From Psettodes erumei (lineage: Eukaryota; Chordata; Actinopteri; Pleuronectiformes; Psettodidae), in contig JAFBJZ010000344.1 of NCBI GenBank assembly GCA_016785225.1, positions 1,179,501-1,243,500 on the forward strand: a stretch of DNA of 64,000 nucleotides, written 5' to 3'. Made by a program: the position numbers and the translations under genes. Shown here one piece after another: positions 39,001-50,374 of this stretch; position 1 is the stretch's first letter; the number at the start of each line of letters is the position of its first letter. The notes below the pieces were generated by a model. The model searched no databases. It was not told the DNA's origin and saw nothing but the letters and a program-made list of their open reading frames with translations.

Positions 39001-40719
39001 ATGCTTGACAAGTTTTAAACAGTAGTGTGAATGACTCTCTGATGTCATAACCTCCAACTATTTTCTCCTCGTCTGGAGATAGAGTCTCTCAGCCGGATTC
39101 GAACAGAGCGCATCTTTCATCTACAATCTGTCATCTTTTTTATGAGCCAGTTTTGCTCATTGGTCAGTAATTAATTTGCATTTCTGGGTAATTATCTGTT
39201 TCCATGCCCTTTTGAACATCTTATGTTATCGTATTTATATATCTTGTTTGTTCAAAATGCACCATCTTGAATTTTTATGATCAGAGCTTTCAAGCAAAAG
39301 TTCTGATAATGCTCTGACCTTTTTTCAATCCAGAGTTAATGGATACAAGGCTTGTTTGCTGTTTTCTGTGATAATGTATACTACATTCCAAAAGTAAAAA
39401 TAGTAAGAAAGCATTTTAACGTGTTGGGTTCCTTTAATGCTGTATACTACATGAAGCCTGAAGCCCATGATGCTGCAATGAGCGATAGTGAACTGTGTCA
39501 AACAAAGCAGTCGTTCATTCGTCTTTCATGTCCGTACCAAAGCCATTGTAAGGAATCCATATACTTCAGATGGTAAACACTGTTTTGTCAATGAAGTTAT
39601 TGTTGCCAGAGGAACTCATGCCGTGGTGTCAGTGATGTTACACGTCAAAGCTCCAGGGCAACAAGAACAGAGTCCTGTTTAGAAGCTAGAAAGTGTTCTT
39701 GTAAAGAAGATTTGTCTCTTACAGGAAGAAACAAATCAGGCTTTGGATGCAGTTGTGTCACATGACACATGATAAAACATGATTGCACTGGCTTACAGTA
39801 GTTGCTTCGGCATGAATGATTTCCATGCGGAGGAAATGACAAATTCCTATCGGATCGTATCCACCAAGAAGAACCCAGGGATTAGGGCAGCACACAGGCC
39901 ACATCAAGGTGTCTTGCCAATATTCCTTGATATACAATTGTGGGAGGTAGCACTGTGTGTTATTGTCTGCCACAGTGGTGTGATAAACCATATAAATGAT
40001 TTGGGTTTTGGGAGTTGCGCTTGGATCCACTCAACAGGCTTCAAAAGAAACAGACCCAAGAGTCAACACTGAAACCCGAGTCAAACTACATGTGAGTCAG
40101 CCCCAGTCTGAACAGTCACAGCATGCCCAGTACACTTTATAGACTGTACCAAGGCTGCCCTTGTGAGCTGGCACCAACACTTTTACAACCCTCATCTTAG
40201 GCTTCCTGTCAATAATAGATCCATTAGACTCCCTTTCAGTTAAGCTACTTGCAAGGCATTCAAAAGAGTAGAATAGTAGAGGATGCAGAAGTCTGGCAAT
40301 GGTATCTGTTTTAATAAGCTTGACTTCATTCATGAAAATGACTTCATACCGAACTTCTAAACAGACAACAATGTCATCTGCATAGATAGCAATTTTATTC
40401 CCACTTTTTATTGCCCATCGTCATATGTCCTGTGACATCCTTGTAAAGCCTCATAGCCACTGTCAGCGGTGCAAATGCACTGTGGCAAATATGGCAATAT
40501 GGCAAATACTCATCTGTAATAGTAAACTACGGCCATAAGGGTACCATCTAAACTAAGTGTTATGGGCAAAAGTACTCAGGTACACTTTTGATGCAATTGC
40601 GCTGCCATTGCCATCTATCCCATGAATGCCAGATGCCGTTTCAAATTTAACTCTAGCCTACTTTAAAGACCAATGAACAACAAGTAATGCGTTTCTCAAT
40701 GCAGTAATGAGTGCAAGTA
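36001..40719. other. Gene-free, AT-richer stretch downstream of plk3
   Basis: Base composition becomes AT-rich and microsatellites thin out. Only short open frames interrupted by stops are present. I recognise neither a gene nor a named transposon, though patches at 37400-38400 and 39300-40350 have the worn look of old repeats. Confidence 0.5.
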
Positions 40720-42510
40720 GAGTTTGTTTTCAATAAACTTTATTTTTGTCCCATTTTCCCCCAAATACATTACATACAAAAAGGTGATCAGAATTGCTTG
40801 TGTCAAGACCATAACATTTACACAACAATAAATAAAAAAACATAAATAAAAAATAAATAAACAAGACATTATGTGCCAAAAAAATAAAGAATCTTTCTGA
40901 ATTGGCAGATGGCTTTCACAATGTTGGGTTTTTTTGAAAACACGTACATAATACTTGCATTCCAGGTCACAGTTTTTAGGATACAACTCTGGGTCAAGAA
41001 AGCAATGTAAACCGATGAGGATTACAGTACAGTACAACCGAGTACAATGTTTCCTTTTTTCCATAGTAGATATTACTGGGATATATACTTATCAGTTGTT
41101 CTAAAAGCTTATACCAGGTAGTGTGTAGTGCTAGTAGACTTACTTTAAACTTAACTCAAAAGTACAAAAGTAAATCCCACCTGTAAAACCCATCTTGAAT
41201 CTCATTTGTATCCAGCTTGACATTCACAAAGGGTTGTTATTGCACTAAACAGACATCCCTCAGAAAGGCACTTTTACCCCCCCCCCCAACGTTCCAACAG
41301 TTTGGTTTACCAGCACATGTGGAGCGCACACACACACACACGCACACATTCACCTACTGTACGTGAATTTAAAACTGAATCATTTTAAAAACCAACAAAA
41401 GAAAATGCCTTTTTTGTATCTAGTTAAAAACAAATAAAACAAGTGGTAGTAAAATGTCTTACTTTCCAGATGAATTTACAAAAAAAAAAAAAAAGTGCAA
41501 AATTGTGTTGCTCCCATAGCCCCTTTAATATGCTGTGTACCAGGTAAGTGAAATTTTTCTCCAATAACTAACAAAGAGAAAAGTGACGGAGCAGAAGAAG
41601 CGATGACTCTCCAAACTTAAGCATCACTATCATCAACTAAGGCCAGGAATGTTATTTGTGCATGTGAGGTCAAGATCTAGTGTGATCCTAAAGCTGGCTC
41701 ATATCATTTGTTTAAAAAAAAAAAAAAAAAATGAATGTGTGCACCATAGTCCAAAGAGGCCAGAAACCAACCAAGGGCAGGAGGGTCCCTCTTTTCTCTC
41801 CCCAATCAAACCACACTTCCTCCCAAAGCATCACTGCTGTAAGATCACAGGTCCAGTGCAAGTCAACATCAGAAAGGACTTTGCTGCTAAAATACTTTTG
41901 GAAAATAGAACCTGAAAAGCATTCCAGCTTTAAGATTATCCTTGGTCCGTTGCAAGCAAACAGGACAACTTTAGTGTTTAGATACCTTTGAGAAACCATG
42001 TCTGGGTTATTGGCTATCAGGGGAAGCTGAAAGCTGCAAGGTTGGGTGGTGACTTAAAGATTCAGCCAAGAAGCAGTGGTTTTGAGTGAGTGAGGGGAGG
42101 TAATGGGAGTTTGGGTGTTCTTTTAGGCATCTGCCCGTCAGGAATCCATCATTTCGGGCCATTAAGGAGTCTCTTATTTTAGGCATCAATACCTTCCAGG
42201 TGAGGCATAAGCTGGACAGGCACAAAACCCTTGAGGCAGATGCTGCATTGGGCAACTGCCTGACTGCTTGATGTTCATAAAGATCGATAAATGTGATGAT
42301 CAGCAGCCTAAGCACCAGTCAAGACAAAAATATTGCTCAGAGGAGGTGAGAACCCTTCCATCCATCAGCTGGATAGGCATCAGCCCCTCTCAGCATTGCC
42401 TTGAGAAATGAAATCAACCAGTCAGGCCGCCCAAGAAAAGCTGTCAACCAAATCGGCTTGCCTCAGAGGCATCTGCTGCTCCGCAGCCTCGGAGGCACGG
42501 AACTGTGCTC
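40720..42510 (-). other. plk3: plk3 3' UTR with AU-rich element cluster
   Basis: About 1.8 kb follow the plk3 stop without another gene before an AATAAA on the minus strand. Read in the mRNA sense, 40827-40835 and 40852-40860 are perfect UUAUUUAUU nonamers and 40842-40849 is UUAUUUAU, three AUUUA-type sites within 35 nt and close to the presumed poly(A) site. Such sites bind tristetraprolin and destabilise immediate-early mRNAs, and mammalian Plk3 mRNA is a reported TTP target (from memory). The UTR limits are inferred, not observed. Confidence 0.6.
40739..40744 (-). terminator. plk3: plk3 polyadenylation signal (candidate)
   Basis: The plus strand reads TTTATT, giving AATAAA on the minus strand about 1.77 kb after the plk3 stop. 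It is the only canonical hexamer I noticed between the stop and here. Cleavage would be expected near 40715-40725. Confidence 0.55.
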
Positions 42511-44720
42511 TCAGGCATCAGTGTGGTGTTGGAGCAGCTGCACCACATATCGGAGTCGGTGTCGTAGCTCAGGGGTGCAGCCCATCTCATTCAGCATGCT
42601 GAGGAGGTACGTGTACGAGATGCGTTCCCGGCTGATGTAGGTGAGCAAGTAAGAGTCATCAGATGACTTGCACAGGATGATCTTGGTGTGGTCTGTATAG
42701 AAGTTGACCTGGAGGGAATGAAAACGGTGTTAAGAAAATACGATTTTGGCCAAAAAGGGTGGATGGCAAGAGTCTTTTGTTCATTTACAAACCTGTAGAG
42801 TGCCATTGTTGAAGAGCATGACAAGCGCATGATCAGTCTTCACCCACTGGAGCAGCAGAGGAGGAACGGCTGAGACCTGTTCCTCACAGTGCAGATCTCC
42901 ACCCTGAGGAGAACAGAGTGTCATGTTAAATCCACCATCACAAGTTACAAAAGGCTTTTTCTTTCACATAAAACTTCAACGCTTACAGACTTTCAAACTT
43001 AGCCGTAACCATACCTCCATGAGGTTCTCTTCCATGTAGTTGGCCATTAGCTCCACAATTTGTTTCTGGCTGCGAAGCTGCTCAGGCAGAGAGCTGGCTG
43101 GGAAACTGAAGTGTTTGTTGTTGGTCAAGCAGTAATGAACTGTCCTGTTTGGAAAAGGGGGGGTCATTTAAAATATTCTTTAAGACCAATTGGAAATCAA
43201 AGTCACATTCCCTAAAATTTTCAAATGAGTTATGCTATTGTTCACATGACTAACTACTCTTTAGGTACTTACTTGCGCTGGTCACAAAGACTGAGATGCG
43301 TTCCCTCATTGAAAAGCACACCGATGGTTTGGTTCGACAGCTGGTAGCCAAAACCATATTTGTTCGAGTAGTCAACCCATTTAGTCACCCACAGGAAGGT
43401 TTGTGGTCTGGACAAACAGGGTGGGTTTCTGGTGGCTGAAGAGGGATGGAAATGTTAGGAACTTTGTTTCATGACATCTAAATATTGATTTCCAAAGTCT
43501 ATTCAGTCATGATTTAAAAAAAACAAACATACACACACGCACACAAAAGCCTATGTTGTTGGGGAAGCTTAAAAAAGGCATTTCGTGCTGCATGAGTCAG
43601 CACATATTCAGAGGATTTAAAAGACATGAGGCATAGAAGAGATCTGGCTGATTACGCCCGAAGATTCTGCACTCTTTATTTAATGCAACAGAAAGTATGA
43701 AAGAGTTCATGTTGCAAGACTTAAAGCAGGGCTTGTCGGGTGTGCAGTCTTAGTGTTCTAGAGCCCAATATCAGGGTGCAAAGATTGTAAACTGCTACTT
43801 GGCAGGCACCTGACTTGCCAAATTATTATTTCAGCAGTAGGCCTGAATGTAGTCCTGTAGTCTCAGTCTGCCGCGCACCCTCCTACCTGCAGGCATTGTG
43901 GCCAGGCAGCTGTTCAGAACTTTCATGGCTGACTCAGCAACAGCTGCAGGGGTCAGGACATCTTCACAGGCTGGAGAGGAGGGGGAAAAAAGCAAAACTA
44001 TGAATCATCGTTTGCAAATGAAGAGAGGTTATAAAAAAAAAAAAAAGTAGTAGTGAAACCTACGTTCAGTGTTGCTGGCCATGGTGCCCTTGAAAGAGCG
44101 AGAGATTGATTTTCGGGATTCCTCCTCAGCAGGAGTCTGCTCCAGAGGCACAGAGCTGACCAGCTGACCAGCGGGAGAGGGCACCTGGGCGGCAACAAGA
44201 GATGCGATTCAAACCCGCATTCACAGCACGAGAACCAACCAAAAAGGTTTTGATCAGGTAGGAAAATTAGAAAAAAAAAAAATGAATGAATCACAAGCAA
44301 CTGCGTGAGCAAGGTATCGCTTCAACCGGCAACTCTCCTCTATTCCTACTTCTACTGCAGCTGCTTTGCTGGGTTTGAAGTGTTTAATCTTGAGCACATT
44401 AATGCCACAGGCCTGAGGTAAAACTGTTCTTAGTACAGCAGTGTCCTTCTGTATACCTGCAAGCATGTGGCAACTTTGATAATACTGTCTGAAGTTTCTA
44501 TTGCCACGTTATCACAAATCTGTTTTGAAATCATCTGACAGCAGCCCATTATCAAACTGACAAAGAAATATTAGCTACAGAGAGAACACAATGTAGTTCC
44601 CATTGGCCTTTATAAATAGCAACTAAACCAGCCTGATTAGGGACTGGCACAACTGAGCTTCCTGCTGTTGTGGCATTTAGAATCAGCTCTGGTTGCAAGT
44701 TTAAACCTTTTTTCAATTAC

Positions 44721-44751
<31 letters not shown>

Positions 44752-47700
44752 TTGAGAATCTGTAGTAGAGTTTTGAAAAAAAAATTAAGTTTGAGGTGTG
44801 GGGGGGTTTCCAAAGATCCAAAAAAAAAAAAAAAAAAAAAAAAAACACACGCAATAACAGCCAGAAAAACAAACCTCTAAAATCTTGAATCCTGAAAAAG
44901 GAAAAAAGGTATTTCCTTTCACTATCTGTATGGTTAGAACTTTTATACTTTGTTCAGATCATATGGTTGCCCTATATTCAGTCCATCCAAGACACTCTTC
45001 AAAAAGCACCATATTTGCAATTCTACTCTGCACAAAAAGAAACACTCAAGTTCTCCTTTGTAATTAGAGACCTTTACTTGCCCTGTTTCACTGGAGTTCC
45101 ATTTATAAAATTGTTTTGTTTGAATGAACATGCGGGTATGGTTTTTAGGTAAACAGTGGATGCGAGGCAATTACCAGCCACAGAGGCGTTTCGTCTGCCA
45201 CGAAAACATGCACTTCATTTTCCCCTCTGCAGATTTAACACCCATTGTGAACAGCCGTACAGCTTTATTAGAAGCTAGTATAACCCTATTTTTAAAAAAC
45301 AAGCGCAACAGGAGTATGAGAGAGAAAGAAAAAAAAAAAAAAAGAGACCTACCTCACTGGGTCCCACTGTCTTGTAGCTGATCTGCCGGCTGATTGAACA
45401 TTTCACGATGCCGGAAACCAGCTTGGAAATATCTTTGTCATCCTTTTCCTCGCATGGAATCTTCTCCACTGCAATGACAAAATTTGCACAACAAATATGT
45501 TTTAAGTGTGGGAGTACTCAATTTCGACAGTCGTTCTCAGAAATGAAACGAATATAGTTGGGGTTCTCCTGAAAGAAACCCGATTTTTTTTAAAAAGAAA
45601 AATGGGCTTTACAAATACATTTATAGAAGCACAAATACGTAACCAGCACAATGACTTGCAAAATCAAATGACCCTATCCTGCTACTGTGTCAGTCACTTG
45701 AAGGAACAACTGCTGCTTACCTTTTGCTTTCTTTTTGCCAAACAAGCTCTTGGCCATTTTAGTGAAGAATTTCTTAGCAGGGCTGGGGGGGTGGAGCTCT
45801 GGCACCATCACACAGCTGCTGGGGGGAAGCTTATCAGGGGTGAAGCCCTACGGGAGGAAGAGGCACAGGACAAACAAAGAGGTGAGGAAGACGCAAGGGG
45901 GAAGCAGAAGGCACACGACTCATTGTCTGCGACATCCTGTACTAGTTTCAAGAAAAAAAAAAAAAATAATAATAATCTTCCAACTCTCCTGAACAAGCAT
46001 TTGACTAAGGTTTCGTTTGACTGATGCGATCGGTGTGACGTACTTTGGTGAAGAATTCGTGGTTGAGAATCTGATCTAGTGTGAGTCTGTCGCTGGGGTT
46101 TTTCTGCAGGATACCAGAGATGAGTTTCTGTGCCGCAGGGGAAAGCGTGGATGGCAGGTTGTACCGAACTTCCTTTATACACTTGTAGGTCTCCTTCAGG
46201 TCGAGAGTCTCAAAAGGCGGGTTGCCGCACATCAGCGTGTACCTGAACAGGGGGGAGACAGAATTAGGATCGTGGCTGAGCTCAGTTTTACTTTTCAGTT
46301 CAAATGTACTCATTTTTGCACTGACTGAGATGGGATAAGGCTGAGCCAAACCCGAAGCATTTGGCTCTAAAAACGGACAGACATCATTTCACGTGACTAC
46401 AGAAAGCAAACAACTCTTGGCTAAAATCAGCAAGAAAAAAAAAAACCACACACACAACACACTCACATGACGCAGCCAAGAGACCAAACATCAGACTCTG
46501 TGCCGTGGCCCTGTCGGTTGAGCACCTCAGGGGCCAAGTAGTTGGGAGTCCCACATATTGTTCTGAGAAAAAACACAAAAACAAGTACGGGATAGAGTCA
46601 ATACCTCCAACTATTCAATTCATCTTCTACTCTGTATCAGACACAGATGTGACGGTTGAAGTTGGTTTTTTTTTCCCTTTCCTGTCAGAGCCACTTCTGG
46701 TATTCCACAGAGTGGTGTCAGACACGTATTGAAACTCTGATCTAAGTGCAAGATTCAACTGCCGCTTGGAAACCGGTTTAGTTAGGTACTTACTGAGGGG
46801 GAAAGAGGTGGGAGGAAGAACGTGCTTAGTAACCGACGTAATGGTTTTAGGTCAAAGAGCGTTATGCAAGTCTATGAGAAAGACTGTGATGATAGCTATG
46901 GGTACCCCTCGAGAAGAAGAGCGCTAAAATTTACTTAAAGTAAAGAAACAAAAATCATTCTCACTTTTTCCTCTGTTCGACTGTCTCCAGCTTGGCAGCG
47001 AGGCCGAAGTCTCCCAGCCGCAGCTCCATGTTCTCATTGACAAAGAAGTTGCCTGAAAGAGACAAAAAAACCCATCTGTCTAGTCAGCATTCCACAGATA
47101 GCATGTGCCTGCCCAAAGTCGCAGCAGATTCCTGGGATGCTTGCGTGTGTGTGCGTCCTCGTGCTACATTTTCAAAACGTACTGATTCACGTACCCAGTT
47201 TGAGATCTCGGTGCAGGATGCCTCTGCTGTGCAGGTACTTGAGGCCGGATATGATCTGCCTGAGGTAATATCGCACTTCTGGCTCCGAGAGCGTGTGTCT
47301 GGCCTTCCAAATGTGCGCTAGGGACTGCAAGAGACAAACCAATGAGTGAGCCGTCGACCCCGCATCCATCGGCGGGACTGTACAGCACTGTTGCGCGCGC
47401 ACACGCTGTGCCGTAAATCAGGCGGGTTACTAAATATGGATTATCATTCAAAACAGAAAGCTAAATTATTTCATTCTGTTTTATTTCTGTCGCACCACTG
47501 CAGAACAACATATGGTGCGTGTGCACGCGCAAACAAAACACACAGTCTCACCTTCCGACTGCAGAGCTCGAGGAATATGTAGATGTTTTCCTGGTCCTCA
47601 AAATGATGGGAGAACTTCACCACATGCTTGTGGGACAGGGTCTTGTGCAGCTCGATCTCATTTGTAATCTGTCAAAAAAAAAATTCCACACCAACCCGTG

Positions 47701-49107
47701 AGCACATTTCCAAGACCACCAAGATTCTGATGTTTTCACACGTCCCGGCCGTCATTTACCTTGTCCCTCTGGTGCGGTTTGAACACCCTGCTCTGTGGGA
47801 TCACCTTCACGGCATACATTTTGTTCGTGGAGAGGTCCGTCATCTCGTAGCATCGGGCAAAGCCGCCCTTTCGAGGGGAAGACAGAACACAATGATCAGA
47901 TAAAGCAGCAGGTTGGAAACCTGCAATGCCCATACACTCTCTGCCTCAGTGGCAAGTCTCTGAGCCGAGAAATCAATGCTTGAAGAGCAACAAAAAAAAG
48001 GGTTTTGATTCAGAGCCAGTTCAGTTGTCGAGGCAAAGGGTCAGTGAGACAGGTCAGAAAATGTATAAGCCAGGATTCAAAAAGGAAGGGAAGCAGGTTA
48101 ATCTATGCAGACCAACCCTTGCAAATCAAGGTAATCCGCATCATTTGTGGCCTCGGGCGTTCTGATACGCAGACAATCCCAAACACCGTGTTCGCTGCCC
48201 TTTATTTCCCGATGCAATCAGGAGTGTATGGGCTCGAGGACATTAGGGATGAGGCAGACGGGGCTGCTGCCGCTGCTGCATTCATTAACCGTGAAATTGA
48301 CGGAGACGATTCCAGCTCTGCGGCAGGCGGGGTGGAGGTGGTGGTGGTGTGTGTGTGTGTGTGTGTGTGGGGGGGGGGGCGCTTGGCTGGCTTCCCGACG
48401 CAGCGTATCGATGACGAGCAACATGTTGATACAGTCGCTCCATTCATACACCTGCACATATACCGTGTCAAAAAAAATCATTACAGCTACGACATTGTGT
48501 GGTGTGTGTGTGTGTGTGTGGGGGGGGGGGGTCAAGACGGATGGGACGTGAAATCTCGATGCAGGGATTCGATAACTCTCGGGGTTTTGGAAGGTGTTGC
48601 CAGTCATGGGTGCTTTCGGGAGACTGGGCACACCTTGCGCCTGTTTCATTCAGCAATGACGCGCACAGCGAGGGGGGGGGGTTGGTTACATCCACCACGA
48701 GGTCATACCCTGTTACAAAAGTAACGCACCTGGAAAGGGGGGGGGGCGCTAATGATGATGGGATGAATCATCGACAGCCTCCGGGCGTCGATGTATAACA
48801 GCCGCTCGTTAACACAGATTCACACGCTTCAGAAAAAAAAACTCCCGGTGGTGAATCGAAACAAATCACACGTAAAATTAAATCGTCGTACCTTCCCCAA
48901 AAGCTTCCCCTTACTATAAGACCTTCCCGTCTTGGAGTCTGTCACCACCTGGGCCAGCTCCGGTTTGGCTTGTTCGGCTTTATTCCTGCTGGTTTTCACC
49001 GGGACGGAGGAATGTTGGGGTCCACGCTCCGGAGCAGGCTTGAATAAATCCACATTCATGGCGTGGCACGAAAGACGTTGCGCCGCGGTGAAACAACCGG
49101 TATCCAT
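42511..49107 (-). CDS. plk3: Polo-like kinase 3, 15 coding exons
   Basis: Serine/threonine kinase of the polo family (stress response, cell-cycle entry, Golgi/centrosome). Coding exons: 48892-49107, 47760-47867, 47552-47668, 47195-47324, 46965-47052, 46467-46562, 46044-46242, 45721-45847, 45353-45468, 44064-44184, 43887-43970, 43273-43435, 43015-43144, 42793-42903, 42511-42708. Together 2,004 nt, 667 residues plus stop; every junction is GT-AG and in phase. Seen: glycine loop GKLLGKGGFARCYE (~67-80), ATP lysine K93 in YAVKVIP, HRDLKLGNFF with D187, DFG with D205, T-loop KTICGTPNY with T221, APE, then two polo boxes from WVTKWVDYSNKYGFGYQL (W483) to the phosphopeptide-binding DHTK pair H609/K611. 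The T-loop, the linker and polo-box wording are closest to PLK3 rather than PLK1/2; human PLK3 is 646 residues. The first ATG is used; an in-frame Met17 (49059) is an alternative start. No broken motif. Confidence 0.96.
44721..44845 (+). repeat. Two long poly(A) tracts in a plk3 intron
   Basis: 29 A at 44721-44749 and 26 A at 44820-44845, separated by 70 bp, inside the plk3 intron between coding exons 9 and 10. They appear as T tracts in the plk3 transcript and may mark old retroposed insertions; I see no recognisable element between them. Confidence 0.7.
48340..48379 (+). repeat. (TG)n-G compound microsatellite in plk3 intron 1
   Basis: GGT units, TG units and then eleven G, in intron 1 of plk3. 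Confidence 0.9.
48502..48531 (+). repeat. (TG)n-G compound microsatellite in plk3 intron 1
   Basis: TG units followed by about eleven G, 120 bp from a sister repeat in the same intron. Confidence 0.9.
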
Positions 49108-49270
49108 TTCACGCAGTGGCCGGACTGATCAGTTCGTATAAATATGTGCGTGTGTCGAGGCTAAGTATATATCCCTTTCGCTCGTTCCTTTCAGCAGTTC
49201 TCCTGGCGCGTCACGGTGCGTCCGACACTGCCGACTCTCTCCATCTGGCGTGTCCGGACACGGTTCCCTC

Positions 49271-49310
49271 CGCCTTATTATAGGCGAGCGGTGACGTCAC
49301 GGAGCGGTGG
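49271..49310 (-). promoter_or_regulatory. plk3: plk3 core promoter: CRE next to TATA-like box
   Basis: A perfect palindromic CRE, TGACGTCA, lies at 49292-49299. About 9 bp downstream in the minus-strand sense, at 49275-49282, is TATAATAA, a TATA-like box about 170-180 bp upstream of the first plk3 ATG. A G-rich GC-box-like tract follows at 49301-49318. The arrangement predicts a start site near 49245-49250 and CREB/ATF inducibility, in line with PLK3 (Fnk/Prk) being an immediate-early gene. The start site itself is inferred. Confidence 0.6.
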
Positions 49311-49967
49311 GAGGGGGTTGGTGCGCGGGTGGAGAAAGTCCAGACGGTTTGCTCAGACGGGAGTTCAATCAAAACATGATCGGTAACGTAAGGGAAGCAT
49401 GAATGAAACCGTTCGGGGGGGGAAATAAAAAGGGAATCGGTCAAAATTCACTTCGTTGCTGCTCATGTCTCGGTGCTGCCGTGACACGTGTGTTGTGGGG
49501 TTCACCTTTAACCTACAGATCCACAGTTTACTGAATGGAGCACTAACGAGGGTGAACAATTTCAAGGATGGTCGTCGTTCGAAAATCCCCAGCTCTTCAC
49601 TTTTGGCTCATTTGTTATTTAAGGGATTGTGTTAAGAAGAGAATATTTTAGCCAGCTTTAATTATTCTGCCTTCATTATTAATACCGTGGCCCCCCTAAC
49701 TCTGCCGGCTGGTCCCACGTACCGACCGATGAGTAAATACCTCATTAAAATACACGCACCTTCGGAATATACTCCAAGACGCACAGGGTGCGTTACACTA
49801 ATCAGTGCCAGTTTGCCACATTCCGACTTCAATGTCTGACAGATTACAGTGTCGCCTATACACGTACTTGATATCGCATGGTGTTGGTGTTGAATACTAA
49901 CCGAAAACACTACCAGCATCAACACGGACCGACCTCGGGGAGGGAGGACGTGAGTTGTGGATTGCTC

Positions 49968-49981
49968 CTGCCACCTGGTGG
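49968..49981 (-). promoter_or_regulatory. CTCF-like core between plk3 and cacybp
   Basis: On the minus strand it reads CCACCAGGTGGCAG, a full match to the CTCF core CCASYAGRKGGCRS. It lies between the plk3 promoter and the cacybp 3' end. Motif only. Confidence 0.4.
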
Positions 49982-50151
49982 ACAGGAACCCGACAGCCCC
50001 GTGGGACTTTGACAGTTTTACGCAACTTCTAAAACACATTTCTTGATAGACGTGATCGTTCAGAGTTGTACTGCACACTTAAGTTTTTATTTTGAAATTT
50101 TTTACATATTCCTATGTGCTCTGTGTAAATCTTTAGTCTCACAGAAGAAGA

Positions 50152-50239
50152 GTAGCTGTGGTTCAGTGGGTAATCCCTCTCATTTACTTTTAATGTATAG
50201 GAGGTTCAGAGGTCGAACCCCACCCTCGGGTGAGGGTGG
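50152..50239 (+). repeat. tRNA-like element, probable SINE fragment
   Basis: An A-box-like TGGTTCAGTGG (50159-50169) and a B-box-like AGGTCGAACCC (50210-50220) are about 40 bp apart, the spacing of an internal RNA polymerase III promoter. They are followed by an 8-bp inverted repeat (50220-50227/50232-50239). The cloverleaf stems do not pair, so this is not a working tRNA gene; a tRNA-derived SINE remnant is most likely. Confidence 0.45.
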
Positions 50240-50374
50240 ACACCTCCATCACAGGTGTTTATACATTTGCAATGTTTTTTAATCGCGATTATGGGAATCC
50301 TTTGTGTGAAGGCATATCTAAATTGTGACTACAGAAACAACTCGAAACAAAGAAGATGTAGAGAGCAGAGAAGC

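Larger units (their letters stand above)
49311..50374. other. plk3-cacybp intergenic spacer
   Basis: About 1 kb between the plk3 promoter and the furthest candidate cacybp poly(A) site. Apart from the CTCF-like core at 49968 and the tRNA-like element at 50152, I see nothing in it. Confidence 0.5.

Noticed and set aside
37400..40350. Degenerate transposase or retroelement
   Set aside because: Texture suggests old repeats, but no reverse transcriptase, integrase or transposase motif could be read in any frame.
45506..46024. 172-codon open frame, plus strand
   Set aside because: Antisense to plk3 exon 8 and its introns; shadow of the real gene.
48005..48724. 239-codon open frame, plus strand
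   Set aside because: Lies in plk3 intron 1 on the opposite strand and spans two TG-G microsatellites.
50152..50239. Functional tRNA gene
   Set aside because: Acceptor and anticodon stems do not pair; only the internal promoter boxes are recognisable.
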